Positions 24,522-32,293 of a stretch of DNA of 64,000 bases are shown here, piece by piece. The notes under the pieces are model-generated. The model was not told the origin of the DNA. It worked only from the letters and a program-made list of their open reading frames with translations, and searched no databases. Every line of letters begins with the position of its first letter. The first letter of the stretch is position 1. The stretch covers positions 124,001-188,000 of the forward strand of contig NZ_JBKBHT010000001.1 in NCBI RefSeq assembly GCF_046297595.1, written 5' to 3'. Both the position numbers and the translations under genes were made by a program. Origin of the DNA: Ferrovibrio sp046297595. Its GTDB lineage: Bacteria; Pseudomonadota; Alphaproteobacteria; Ferrovibrionales; Ferrovibrionaceae.

Positions 24522-24781
24522 GCAACGCTCCTGAAATCGTATTCATCGCACCTCTACGGCGCGGTAACCATGAGTCGAAGCCTAGACCCGAGCGGGCGCC
24601 GACGCAGCTAAAAAGCCGGTAACGTGGCCGGGCGCGGGTGACGGCCGGCCCTCGCGCAGACGGAAGTCTGCCTCACCTGCCCTTATCGCCAGTCTTGGCT
24701 GATGCATACGCCGTTAGCACACGCGCGCCGACACAGCGTTCCAGCGCTGTAACGATGCCCGGCTGCTATGCCGCTCTCTGC
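24522..24781. other. Structured 260-base spacer
   Basis: No gene is seen. It holds GCAGAC-GGAA-GTCTGC (24656-24671), a stem with a GNRA-type tetraloop that can be closed by an outer GGTGA/TCACC pairing (24637-24641 with 24673-24677), a second hairpin ACAGCG/CGCTGT (24733-24750), and the first copy of a 14-base direct repeat TATGCCGCTCTCTG (24767-24780) whose second copy (24783-24796) covers the end of the DUF533 gene. It may be a leader of the 55-residue ORF or a small RNA. Confidence 0.35.
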
Positions 24782-25468
24782 TTATGCCGCTCTCTGGGCC
24801 AGCGCGGCTTCCACCTGGGCGTCCAGATGCGCGCGCAGCTCCGGCGGCAGGTTCATCCGCGTCGCCAGCAGTGCGAGGTATTCGCGTTCGGCCGGCTGGT
24901 CGGGATCGATGGCAAGCCGCGAGGCCAGATAGAGTTCCGCCGCCTGCTCCTCGTTGCCGGCGCTGGCCACGATCTCCTCCAGCTTCACCGGATTGGCCAG
25001 CATGGCAAACACGGCGCTCTTGGCTTCCGAGTCCAGCGCCATGCGTTCGATCTCGGCGAACACGCGCTGTTGCTCGGTCGCATCCAGATGGCCGTCGGCC
25101 TTGGCGGCAGAGATCATGGCGCGGATCAGCGCCAGCTCGAACGGATTGCCGTCGGCGGCCGGCGCGGCCGATGGCAGGTATTTCGGCGCCATCTGCGGCA
25201 TGTCGCCCGGCTGCGCCACGGGGCCTGAGGCCGGCTTCTGCCCGTCCTGCCAGTTGCGATAAGCGCGCCAGGCCAGCAGCCCAAGCGCCGCCGCGCCGCC
25301 ATAGACGGCGACATTGCCAGCCATCTTGCGCGCCTTCTTGTTGGCCAGCAGCAGGCCAAGCACGCCGCCCACGGCCAGGCCGCCGGTGCCGCCCAGCCCA
25401 TCGATGCCGCGTTTGGCCTGGCCGGCCTGGCCGAGGAACTGGTCCAGCAGGGATTTCGCGTCGAGCAT
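24782..25468 (-). CDS. DUF533 / TerB-like family protein
   Basis: A 228-residue protein. The N-terminal part has a Gly-rich hydrophobic stretch (GGLAVGGVLGLLLANKKARK) and a likely transmembrane helix (VYGGAAALGLLAWRAYR, residues about 53-69); the C-terminal part is a helical TerB-like domain (LIRAMISAAKADGHLDATEQ with the Asp-x-x-x-x-x-Glu metal-type pattern, then LYLASRLAIDPDQPAEREYL). Related to YebE of Escherichia coli. AGGAGG lies 11 bases before ATG 25468; the longer frame to 25567 overlaps the divergent CAP gene. Function unknown, probably membrane or stress related. Confidence 0.83.
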   Translation of the reverse strand: MLDAKSLLDQFLGQAGQAKRGIDGLGGTGGLAVGGVLGLLLANKKARKMAGNVAVYGGAAALGLLAWRAYRNWQDGQKPASGPVAQPGDMPQMAPKYLPSAAPAADGNPFELALIRAMISAAKADGHLDATEQQRVFAEIERMALDSEAKSAVFAMLANPVKLEEIVASAGNEEQAAELYLASRLAIDPDQPAEREYLALLATRMNLPPELRAHLDAQVEAALAQRAA

Positions 25469-25488
25469 GTCTGCGTTAGCCTCCTGAT

Positions 25489-25986
25489 ATGTCCAGATCA
25501 GGAAATCGGCGCGGCGGGTGCGGAATTCAAGTGCTGTTCTTCTGCGCGCTGCTGATGCTTGCGCCATATTTCTGCCGCAATGCGGCGGCGATGGAGTCCG
25601 AGTGGCGTGCCGAGATTCTGCATCATGTGAACGCGGCGCGCGCCGGTGCCGGCCTCGCGCCGCTCACCTGGAACAGCCGCCTCGCCGACGCGGCGACGCG
25701 TCATGCGGCCGACCTGCAATCCTGCGGCAAACTCGCCCATGACGGCTGCGACGGCAGCAACCTGCCGCAGCGCCTGGACCGCGTCGCCTATCGCTATCGT
25801 GCGGCGGCCGAGAATCTGGCGCTCTGCGCCTGCGATGCCGCTGGTGTGGTGCAATTGTGGCTGGGCAGCGAAGGCCACCGCCGCAACCTGCTCAATCCCG
25901 CTGTCACCGAACTCGGCGCCGACACGCGCGTGGACATCACCGATCCGCGCCGCGCGCTGTGGGTGCTGGTGCTGGGTCGGGAGTGA
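25489..25986 (+). CDS. CAP (SCP/PR1) domain protein, exported
   Basis: A 165-residue protein with a signal peptide (VLFFCALLMLAPYF near residues 15-28). The CAP domain is seen in ILHHVNAARAGAGLAPLTWN, LADAATRHAADLQ, AENLA and VQLWLGSEGHRRNLLNPAVTELG, with the His and Glu residues of the CAP tetrad. Four or more cysteines in the mature part could form disulfides. Bacterial CAP proteins are extracytoplasmic; their roles are mostly unknown. It starts only 20 bases from the DUF533 gene, which is divergent. Confidence 0.88.
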   Translation: MSRSGNRRGGCGIQVLFFCALLMLAPYFCRNAAAMESEWRAEILHHVNAARAGAGLAPLTWNSRLADAATRHAADLQSCGKLAHDGCDGSNLPQRLDRVAYRYRAAAENLALCACDAAGVVQLWLGSEGHRRNLLNPAVTELGADTRVDITDPRRALWVLVLGRE

Positions 25987-25992
25987 TCGGCC

Positions 25993-26955
25993 CTAGGCCT
26001 GCCCAAACGCCAGCTTGAGCGCCACGCCCATTTCGGCCAGGGCCTGGTTGGCCTGCGGGATCGCCTTGCCCATCACCACGAAGCCGTGGATCTGGCCGGG
26101 GAATTCGCGGAAGGCCACGGGCACGCCGGCCTTTTTCAGCGCCATGGCATAGGCCTCGCCCTCGTCGCGCAGCGGATCATGGCCGGCCACCACCACATAG
26201 GCCGGCGGCAGGCCGGCCAGACTTTTGGCGCGCAGCGGCGAGGCGCGCCAGTCGTCGCGGTCGGCCTCGTTGTTCAGATACTGCAGCTGGAACCAGTCCA
26301 TCGCCGAGCGCGTCAACAGATGGCCCTCGCCGAAGCGTTTATGCGAGTCCGTGGTCATGTGCATGTCGGTGGCCGGATAGATCAGCAGCTGGTAGACGAT
26401 CTTCGGCACGCCGCTTTCGCCCGCCCTGGTCTTCTCGCGCACGGCGATGCAGACCACGGCCGCGAGATTGCCACCGGCGGAATCGCCGCCCACCGCGATG
26501 CGGGCCGGGTCGATGCGCAGGCGCTTGGCCTCTTCGGCCACCCACAGCAGGGCGGCATAGGCATCGTCCACCGCGCAGGGAAATTTGTTTTCCGGCCCCA
26601 TGCGGTAATCGACCGAGACCACGGCGCAGCGCGCCTCGTTGGCCAGCGTGCGGCAGGCCACGTCATGGGTATCGAGGTCGCCGATCACCCAGCCGCCGCC
26701 GTGATAGAACACCACGGCCGGCAACGGTTCCTTCTTGTCCACGCCGGCCGGACGGTAATAGCGCAGCGGGATCGGCCCATGCGGACCGGGCGCCGCGATA
26801 TTGTCGACCTCGGAAACCTCGGGCGGCGGCGGGGTCACGGCGCCGCGCGTATCCTTGTAGAGCTTGCGCGCGCCGGCTGCGCCCAGATCGGCATATTCCG
26901 GTCGGTTCGCCGCTTTCACGGCATCCAGCAGGGCCTTGGCTTCCGGGTCGAGCAT
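25993..26955 (-). CDS. Alpha/beta hydrolase, hormone-sensitive-lipase family esterase
   Basis: A 320-residue esterase. The oxyanion-hole motif HGGGWVIGD is at residues 85-93, the nucleophile Ser159 is in GGDSAGGNLA, the acid is in GHDPLRDEG and the catalytic His in GQIHGF. No signal peptide, so cytosolic. It is convergent with the CAP gene, six bases apart. The substrate is probably a short-chain ester but cannot be specified. Confidence 0.9.
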   Translation of the reverse strand: MLDPEAKALLDAVKAANRPEYADLGAAGARKLYKDTRGAVTPPPPEVSEVDNIAAPGPHGPIPLRYYRPAGVDKKEPLPAVVFYHGGGWVIGDLDTHDVACRTLANEARCAVVSVDYRMGPENKFPCAVDDAYAALLWVAEEAKRLRIDPARIAVGGDSAGGNLAAVVCIAVREKTRAGESGVPKIVYQLLIYPATDMHMTTDSHKRFGEGHLLTRSAMDWFQLQYLNNEADRDDWRASPLRAKSLAGLPPAYVVVAGHDPLRDEGEAYAMALKKAGVPVAFREFPGQIHGFVVMGKAIPQANQALAEMGVALKLAFGQA

Positions 26956-27002
26956 GGCGAGGCGATCTTTCTTTTTGTGTCAGCCCGTCTTTTGTATCTG
27001 TA

Positions 27003-27635
27003 TCAGCCCAGGGCGGGAAACAGGCCGCGCAATCCGTTGGCGAAGATTTGAACCGCAACGGCGGCCAGCAGCAAGCCGAAAATGCGGTTGAGGATGTTGA
27101 GCCCGGTGCGGCCGAGCCGGTCGCCGATGGGCTGCGCCAGCCGGAGCACCACCCAGATGCCGAAGCAGATCAGCGCCAGGATCGCCACGCTTAACCCCTT
27201 ATGCTGCCAGCCGGCGCCGCGCTCCATGTAGATGATGGTGGCCGAGATCGAGCCGGGGCCGACCAGCAGCGGCATGGCGATCGGCACCACGCCCAGGGCC
27301 GAACGGTCCGTGGCCTCGCTGGCCTCCTCGGGCGTCTGCTGCTGCGGGCTGAGCTGCGCGTTGATCATGCTCAGCGCCATCAGGAACAGCACGATGCCGC
27401 CGCCGACCTGGAAGGCCGGCAGGCTGGCGCCCAGCAGGCGCAGGATCAGGTCGCCGGAAAAGCCGGCGATCACCAGGGCGGCAAAGACGGTCAGGGCGGC
27501 GGTGCGCGCGGTGGCCGAACGCTGGCCTGGCGAACGGCCGTCGGTCAGCAGCAGAAACAGCGGAATGGCCGCGAAGGGATCGAGGATCGAAAACAGCGTG
27601 ACGCCGAAGCGGACATAATCGAGGCTGTCGAGCAT
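27003..27635 (-). CDS. MarC family inner-membrane protein
   Basis: A 210-residue membrane protein with six hydrophobic segments. Family landmarks are FSILDPFAAIPLFLLLTDG, GVVPIAMPLLVGPGSISATI and RIFGLLLAAVAVQIFANGL. MarC was once linked to multiple antibiotic resistance but its role is not established. The gene is 21 bases upstream of nothing and 47 bases before the esterase gene in the same direction, so it may be cotranscribed with the esterase. Confidence 0.88.
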   Translation of the reverse strand: MLDSLDYVRFGVTLFSILDPFAAIPLFLLLTDGRSPGQRSATARTAALTVFAALVIAGFSGDLILRLLGASLPAFQVGGGIVLFLMALSMINAQLSPQQQTPEEASEATDRSALGVVPIAMPLLVGPGSISATIIYMERGAGWQHKGLSVAILALICFGIWVVLRLAQPIGDRLGRTGLNILNRIFGLLLAAVAVQIFANGLRGLFPALG

Positions 27636-27656
27636 GGCCGCTTCGCCGTCACATGA

Positions 27657-29447
27657 TCAGGTGGACTTCTTTTCCGCGTCAGGCGCGACGACGCGGATAT
27701 GCAGCTCGCGCAGCTGCTTCATCGTCACCTCGCTCGGCGCCTGCATCATCAGGTCCTGGGCCTGCTGGTTCATCGGGAACAGCACCACCTCGCGGATATT
27801 CGGCTCGTCGGCCAGCAGCATGACGATGCGGTCGATGCCCGGCGCGATGCCGCCATGGGGCGGGGCGCCGAACTTGAACGCGTTCAGCATGCCGCCGAAC
27901 TTGCCTTCCACCACTTCCGGCCCGTAACCCGCGATCTCGAAGGCCTTGTACATGATCTCCGGACGATGGTTACGGATGGCGCCGGACGAAAGTTCCACGC
28001 CGTTGCAGACGATGTCGTACTGGTAGGCCAGGATATCCAGCGGATCCTTGGTGTTCAGCGCCTCCAGCCCGCCCTGCGGCATCGAGAAGGGGTTGTGGCT
28101 GAAATCGATCTTCTTGTCGTCCTCGTTATACTCGAACATCGGGAAATCGACGATCCAGCAGAACTTGAAGACATTCTTCTCGCAGATATCCAGCTCATCA
28201 CCAATACGAATGCGCGCCTGGCCGGCCAGCTTGGCCGCCGGCAGCTCCTTGTCGCAGGCGAAGAAGATGGCGTCGCCATCCTTCACATTGCCGAGCTTTT
28301 TCAGCAGCGCGACGCGGTCGGCATCCAGGAACTTGGCGATCGGGCCTTTCGCTTCGCCATTGTCGAAGATGATGTAGCCCAGGCCAGCGGCGCCTTCCTG
28401 GCGCGCCCAGTCATTCATCTTGTCGAAGAAGCTGCGCGGACGGCCGGCCGCACCTGGCGCCGGGATGCCGCGCACGACCGCACCATTCTCGATGTTGCGG
28501 GCGAATACGCCAAAGCCCGAGCCGCGGAACACCTCGGTCACGTCGGCCAGGATGATCGGGTTGCGCAGGTCCGGCTTGTCCGAACCATATTTCAGCATCG
28601 CCTCGCGATAGGGAATGCGCGGGAAGTCCAGCGGGCCGCAATCGCGGCCGTTGGCGAATTCCTGGAACACGCCATGGATCACTGGGCCGACGGCGTTGAA
28701 CACGTCGTCCTGCTCCACGAAGCTCATCTCGACATCGAGCTGGTAGAACTCGCCCGGGCTGCGGTCCTTGCGGGCATCCTCGTCGCGGAAGCAGGGCGCG
28801 ATCTGGAAATAGCGGTCGAAGCCCGAGACCATGATCAGCTGCTTGAACTGCTGCGGCGCCTGCGGCAGGGCGTAGAAACGGCCCGGATGGATACGGCTGG
28901 GCACCAGGAAGTCGCGCGCGCCTTCCGGCGACGACGCCGTCAGGATCGGCGTCTGGAATTCCATGAAGCCCTGGTCGGTCATGCGCCGGCGGATCGACGA
29001 GATCACCTTGCTGCGCAGGATGATGTTGTTGTGCAGGCGTTCGCGGCGCAGGTCGAGGAAACGGTATTTCAGGCGGATGTCTTCGGGATATTCCTGCTCG
29101 CCGAACACCGGCATCGGCAGTTCCTGAGCCTCGCCCAGCACCTCGATGCTGGAGACCACCACTTCAACGCTGCCCGTGGGCAGGTTCGGGTTCACCGTCT
29201 CGGGCGTGCGGGCCACCACCTTGCCCACCGCGCTGATCACGTATTCCGAACGCAGGCCTTCCATCTGCCTGAAGGCATCCGAGCCGCTCTCGGCCACGAT
29301 CTGGGTGATGCCGTAATGGTCGCGCAGGTCGATGAACAGCAGGTTGCCGTGGTCGCGCTTGCGGTGGACCCAGCCGGCCAGCTTGACCTCGGAACCGACC
29401 TCGGCCGGACGGAGCTGGCCACAGGTATGCGTACGATAACGGGACAT
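27657..29447 (-). CDS. aspS: Aspartyl-tRNA synthetase
   Basis: Class II synthetase that charges tRNA-Asp, and in many alphaproteobacteria also tRNA-Asn. The 596-residue protein starts MSRYRTHTCGQLRPAEVG and has the OB-fold anticodon domain, then class II motif 2 region FRDEDARKDRSPGEFYQLD and motif 3 GGIAPGIDRIVMLL, with the bacterial GAD insertion domain between. ATG 29447 was chosen because it matches the family N terminus; a frame reaching 29594 crosses the divergent promoter region and is not homologous. MarC lies 21 bases downstream. Confidence 0.97.
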   Translation of the reverse strand: MSRYRTHTCGQLRPAEVGSEVKLAGWVHRKRDHGNLLFIDLRDHYGITQIVAESGSDAFRQMEGLRSEYVISAVGKVVARTPETVNPNLPTGSVEVVVSSIEVLGEAQELPMPVFGEQEYPEDIRLKYRFLDLRRERLHNNIILRSKVISSIRRRMTDQGFMEFQTPILTASSPEGARDFLVPSRIHPGRFYALPQAPQQFKQLIMVSGFDRYFQIAPCFRDEDARKDRSPGEFYQLDVEMSFVEQDDVFNAVGPVIHGVFQEFANGRDCGPLDFPRIPYREAMLKYGSDKPDLRNPIILADVTEVFRGSGFGVFARNIENGAVVRGIPAPGAAGRPRSFFDKMNDWARQEGAAGLGYIIFDNGEAKGPIAKFLDADRVALLKKLGNVKDGDAIFFACDKELPAAKLAGQARIRIGDELDICEKNVFKFCWIVDFPMFEYNEDDKKIDFSHNPFSMPQGGLEALNTKDPLDILAYQYDIVCNGVELSSGAIRNHRPEIMYKAFEIAGYGPEVVEGKFGGMLNAFKFGAPPHGGIAPGIDRIVMLLADEPNIREVVLFPMNQQAQDLMMQAPSEVTMKQLRELHIRVVAPDAEKKST

Positions 29448-29596
29448 CGGGGAATCCGTTGAAAAAGCAGTGGAAATCAAAGCGGGAACAGGCCCCGCCA
29501 GAGGCGGAAAGTCAAGGCCGATCCTAGGGGAAAATCGCCGCCCGGAACAGCCTGCGGGGTTGGGTCGCGGCCCCCGGCATGCTATGAGCCCCAACC

Positions 29597-30775
29597 ATGC
29601 GTACCGACCCCGCCCCGAACACCGCCCCGATCACCGCCACCGACGAACTCAGCCGTTTCTGCGCCTCGCTGGCCACGGCCCCCTACGTGACCGTGGATAC
29701 CGAGTTCATGCGGGAGACCACCTTCTGGCCCATGGTCTGCCTGATCCAGGTGGCCGGCCCCGAGGAAGCCCGGGCGATCGACCCGCTGGCCGAAGGCCTG
29801 TCGCTGGAACCGCTGTTCGAGCTGCTGCGCAACCGCGCCGTGCTGAAGGTGTTCCATGCCGCCCGGCAGGATCTGGAAATCTTCACCAAGCTGATGGGCG
29901 AAGTCCCCGCCCCGCTGTTCGACACCCAGGTCGCCGCCATGGTCTGCGGCTTCGGCGACCAGGTGTCGTACGAGCAGCTTGCCTCCAAGCTGGCCGGGGC
30001 GCAGATCGACAAATCCTCGCGCTTCACCGACTGGGCACGCCGCCCGCTGACCGACAAGCAGGTGCGCTACGCGCTGTCCGACGTGACGCATCTGCGCAAA
30101 TGCTTCGACAAGCTGCGCGCGCGCCTGCTGAAGTCGGGCCGCGCCGACTGGCTGAACGAGGAAATGGCCCTGCTGGCCGATCCGGCCACCTATGAAATCC
30201 CGCCCGAGAATGCCTGGAAGCGGCTCAAGCCGCGCACCACCAAGCCGGAATACCTCGCCGTGCTGCAGGCCGCCGCCGCCTGGCGCGAGATCGAGGCGCG
30301 CAACCGCGACATCCCGCGCCAGCGCATCATCCGCGACGAGACCCTGATGGAAATCGCCGCCCATCCGCCGAAGGTGGCCGACGATCTGGAACGCATGCGC
30401 GGCCTGTCGAAAGGTTTCGCGGAAGGCAAGATGGGCGCCGGACTCCTAGCGGCCATCGCCGAGAAGCTGGCCAGTCCGCGCGAGACCTGGCCGGTGGTGG
30501 AAAAGGAAGCCGAGTTGCCGCGCGGCATCGGCCCGCTGGTCGAGCTGCTGAAGGTACTGCTGAAGATGAAATGCGACGATTTCGACGTCGCGCAGAAGCT
30601 GGTCGCCTCCTCCTCCGATCTCGACAAGATCGCCGCCGACGACAAAGCCGTCGTGCCCGCCCTGCAGGGCTGGCGCCGCGAGATTTTCGGCAACGATGCC
30701 CTGCGCCTGAAACACGGCGAACTGGCGCTGGCCGCCGAAGGCAACCGCATCAAGCTGGTCGAACTGAAGAAATAA
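29597..30775 (+). CDS. rnd: Ribonuclease D
   Basis: 3'-5' exoribonuclease that trims tRNA and other RNA 3' ends. The DEDDy catalytic motifs are seen as TVDTEFMRE (Asp and Glu near residues 35-37), FHAARQDLE (Asp) and YALSDVTHL (Tyr and Asp). Two HRDC-type helical domains follow, the first around PRQRIIRDETLMEIAAHPP. At 392 residues it is full length. It is divergent from aspS and convergent with ppx, three bases apart. Confidence 0.95.
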   Translation: MRTDPAPNTAPITATDELSRFCASLATAPYVTVDTEFMRETTFWPMVCLIQVAGPEEARAIDPLAEGLSLEPLFELLRNRAVLKVFHAARQDLEIFTKLMGEVPAPLFDTQVAAMVCGFGDQVSYEQLASKLAGAQIDKSSRFTDWARRPLTDKQVRYALSDVTHLRKCFDKLRARLLKSGRADWLNEEMALLADPATYEIPPENAWKRLKPRTTKPEYLAVLQAAAAWREIEARNRDIPRQRIIRDETLMEIAAHPPKVADDLERMRGLSKGFAEGKMGAGLLAAIAEKLASPRETWPVVEKEAELPRGIGPLVELLKVLLKMKCDDFDVAQKLVASSSDLDKIAADDKAVVPALQGWRREIFGNDALRLKHGELALAAEGNRIKLVELKK

Positions 30776-30778
30776 GGC

Positions 30779-32293
30779 CTAGCGCTTCGCCACGCGCACT
30801 TCGCCGGCGCGGTTCAGCGCCTTGGCGAAGGCTTCCATGCGGCGCTGCACGGCCTCGCCGTCCAGGGCGGCATGCTGGGCCGGGATTTCCAGCACGATGC
30901 CGTTGCCGTTCGGCCGCAATTTGCAATCTGAAAGTATGCCCGGCACGCCGCCCGACAGGGTCTGGCCCAGCCGCATGGCCAGGCCGATGCGTTGGGCATA
31001 ATCGATCTGCTCGGCATTCAGCATCTGCCAGGCCGGCGCAGCGGTGGGATCGCTGGCGGTGCCGACATAGCGCGTGAATACGATCAGGGCCAGCAGCGCG
31101 CGCTCGTCCTGGGTGATGGCCCCGAACGGTGCGTGCAGGATGATGCCCATCGACTGCTCGCCGCGATAATCGGGATGCACGCGCCAGGCCGTATCGGCCA
31201 GGATCGCTGCCGCCAGCCTGATGCGGGCACGGTCGGTCGGATCGCGGTCGAAAATCGGCGCGATGAAACGGTCGAGTTCGGCGCCATGCTCGGCGAAGCG
31301 GCTTTCGCGCTCGGCCATGTGCCGGCAATAGGCCAGCAGCGGATCTTCCGCGCGCTGCTTCTCGTTCAGCAGAGCATAGGCCAGACCCTCGCGCAGGCCA
31401 TTGGCCGAAAACACCACGTCCTTGGGTTCCAGCGCCTTGATCACACGGCGCATCACCAGGGCGGCTAGCGGCAGCGCATCCTGGCGCCGGCGCGGCACGC
31501 CTTCCACGCGCAGCAGCGATTCCTTGCTCTGCTTGGCGATCAGGCGGGTGAAGTCGCTCGCCTCACCGCGCCCCAGCGTATACTGGTGAATGATGTGCAG
31601 CGGGCTGTGCTTCTGCGCCATGTGCACGCGGGCGATGGCGCGCCACGACCCGCCCACGGCATAAAGCGACCTGCCCTTCCATTTCTTCAGCCACTCGACG
31701 CCGGCAATCTTCTCGTCGATGAAGCTTTTGACCACGCCGTAATTGCCCAGATTGGCGATGCGCAGCGGGCCAAGCGGCAAGGTGACGCTGTCGCCCAGTT
31801 TGTTCCCGTCCAGCGACACCAGTTCCAGGCTGCCGCCGCCCAGGTCGCCCATCACACCACAGGCATCGGGAATACCCGAAAGGACGCCATAGGCCGAATA
31901 GGTCGCCTCTTCCTGTCCGCTCAGCACGCGCACGTTTTCGCCGGTGTCGCGTTCGATCTGCGCGACGAATTCGGCGCCGTTGCTGGCATCGCGCACGGCG
32001 GCCGTCGCCACGATCTGCAGTGAGCGCACCTCCATGTGACGCGCCAGCGTCACGAAGCGCCGGATCGCGCCTAACGCCTGCGCCGCACCATCGGCATCCA
32101 GCGCGCCGCTTTCGCTCAAGCCCCGGCCCAGGCCGCACAGCACCTTTTCATTGAACATGGCGGTCGGCAGGCGCAGCGGCTCGCCGAACACCACCAGACG
32201 CACCGAATTGGAGCCTACATCGATGACTCCGAACGGCAGCGGCGAAACCGCCTGCGAGGGGGCAACCTTACTGATTGTTTGCGCGACGGCCAC
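30779..32293 (-). CDS. ppx: Exopolyphosphatase / Ppx-GppA family phosphatase
   Basis: Removes terminal phosphates from polyphosphate, or pppGpp gamma-phosphate in the GppA branch. The actin-like ATPase fold is seen in PFGVIDVGSNSVRLVVFG (residues about 20-37) and GVMGDLGGGSLELV; the catalytic Glu lies in SGQEEATYSAYG. A C-terminal helical region of about 190 residues includes an HD-type arrangement. At 504 residues it is full length. Its start overlaps the end of ppk1 by 26 bases, which indicates coupled translation and makes the polyphosphate role likely. Confidence 0.92.
   Translation of the reverse strand: MAVAQTISKVAPSQAVSPLPFGVIDVGSNSVRLVVFGEPLRLPTAMFNEKVLCGLGRGLSESGALDADGAAQALGAIRRFVTLARHMEVRSLQIVATAAVRDASNGAEFVAQIERDTGENVRVLSGQEEATYSAYGVLSGIPDACGVMGDLGGGSLELVSLDGNKLGDSVTLPLGPLRIANLGNYGVVKSFIDEKIAGVEWLKKWKGRSLYAVGGSWRAIARVHMAQKHSPLHIIHQYTLGRGEASDFTRLIAKQSKESLLRVEGVPRRRQDALPLAALVMRRVIKALEPKDVVFSANGLREGLAYALLNEKQRAEDPLLAYCRHMAERESRFAEHGAELDRFIAPIFDRDPTDRARIRLAAAILADTAWRVHPDYRGEQSMGIILHAPFGAITQDERALLALIVFTRYVGTASDPTAAPAWQMLNAEQIDYAQRIGLAMRLGQTLSGGVPGILSDCKLRPNGNGIVLEIPAQHAALDGEAVQRRMEAFAKALNRAGEVRVAKR

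Noticed and set aside
27699..29462. Long open frame antisense to aspS
   Set aside because: Product is an Ala/His/Arg-rich mirror of the aspS coding sequence and has no motifs.
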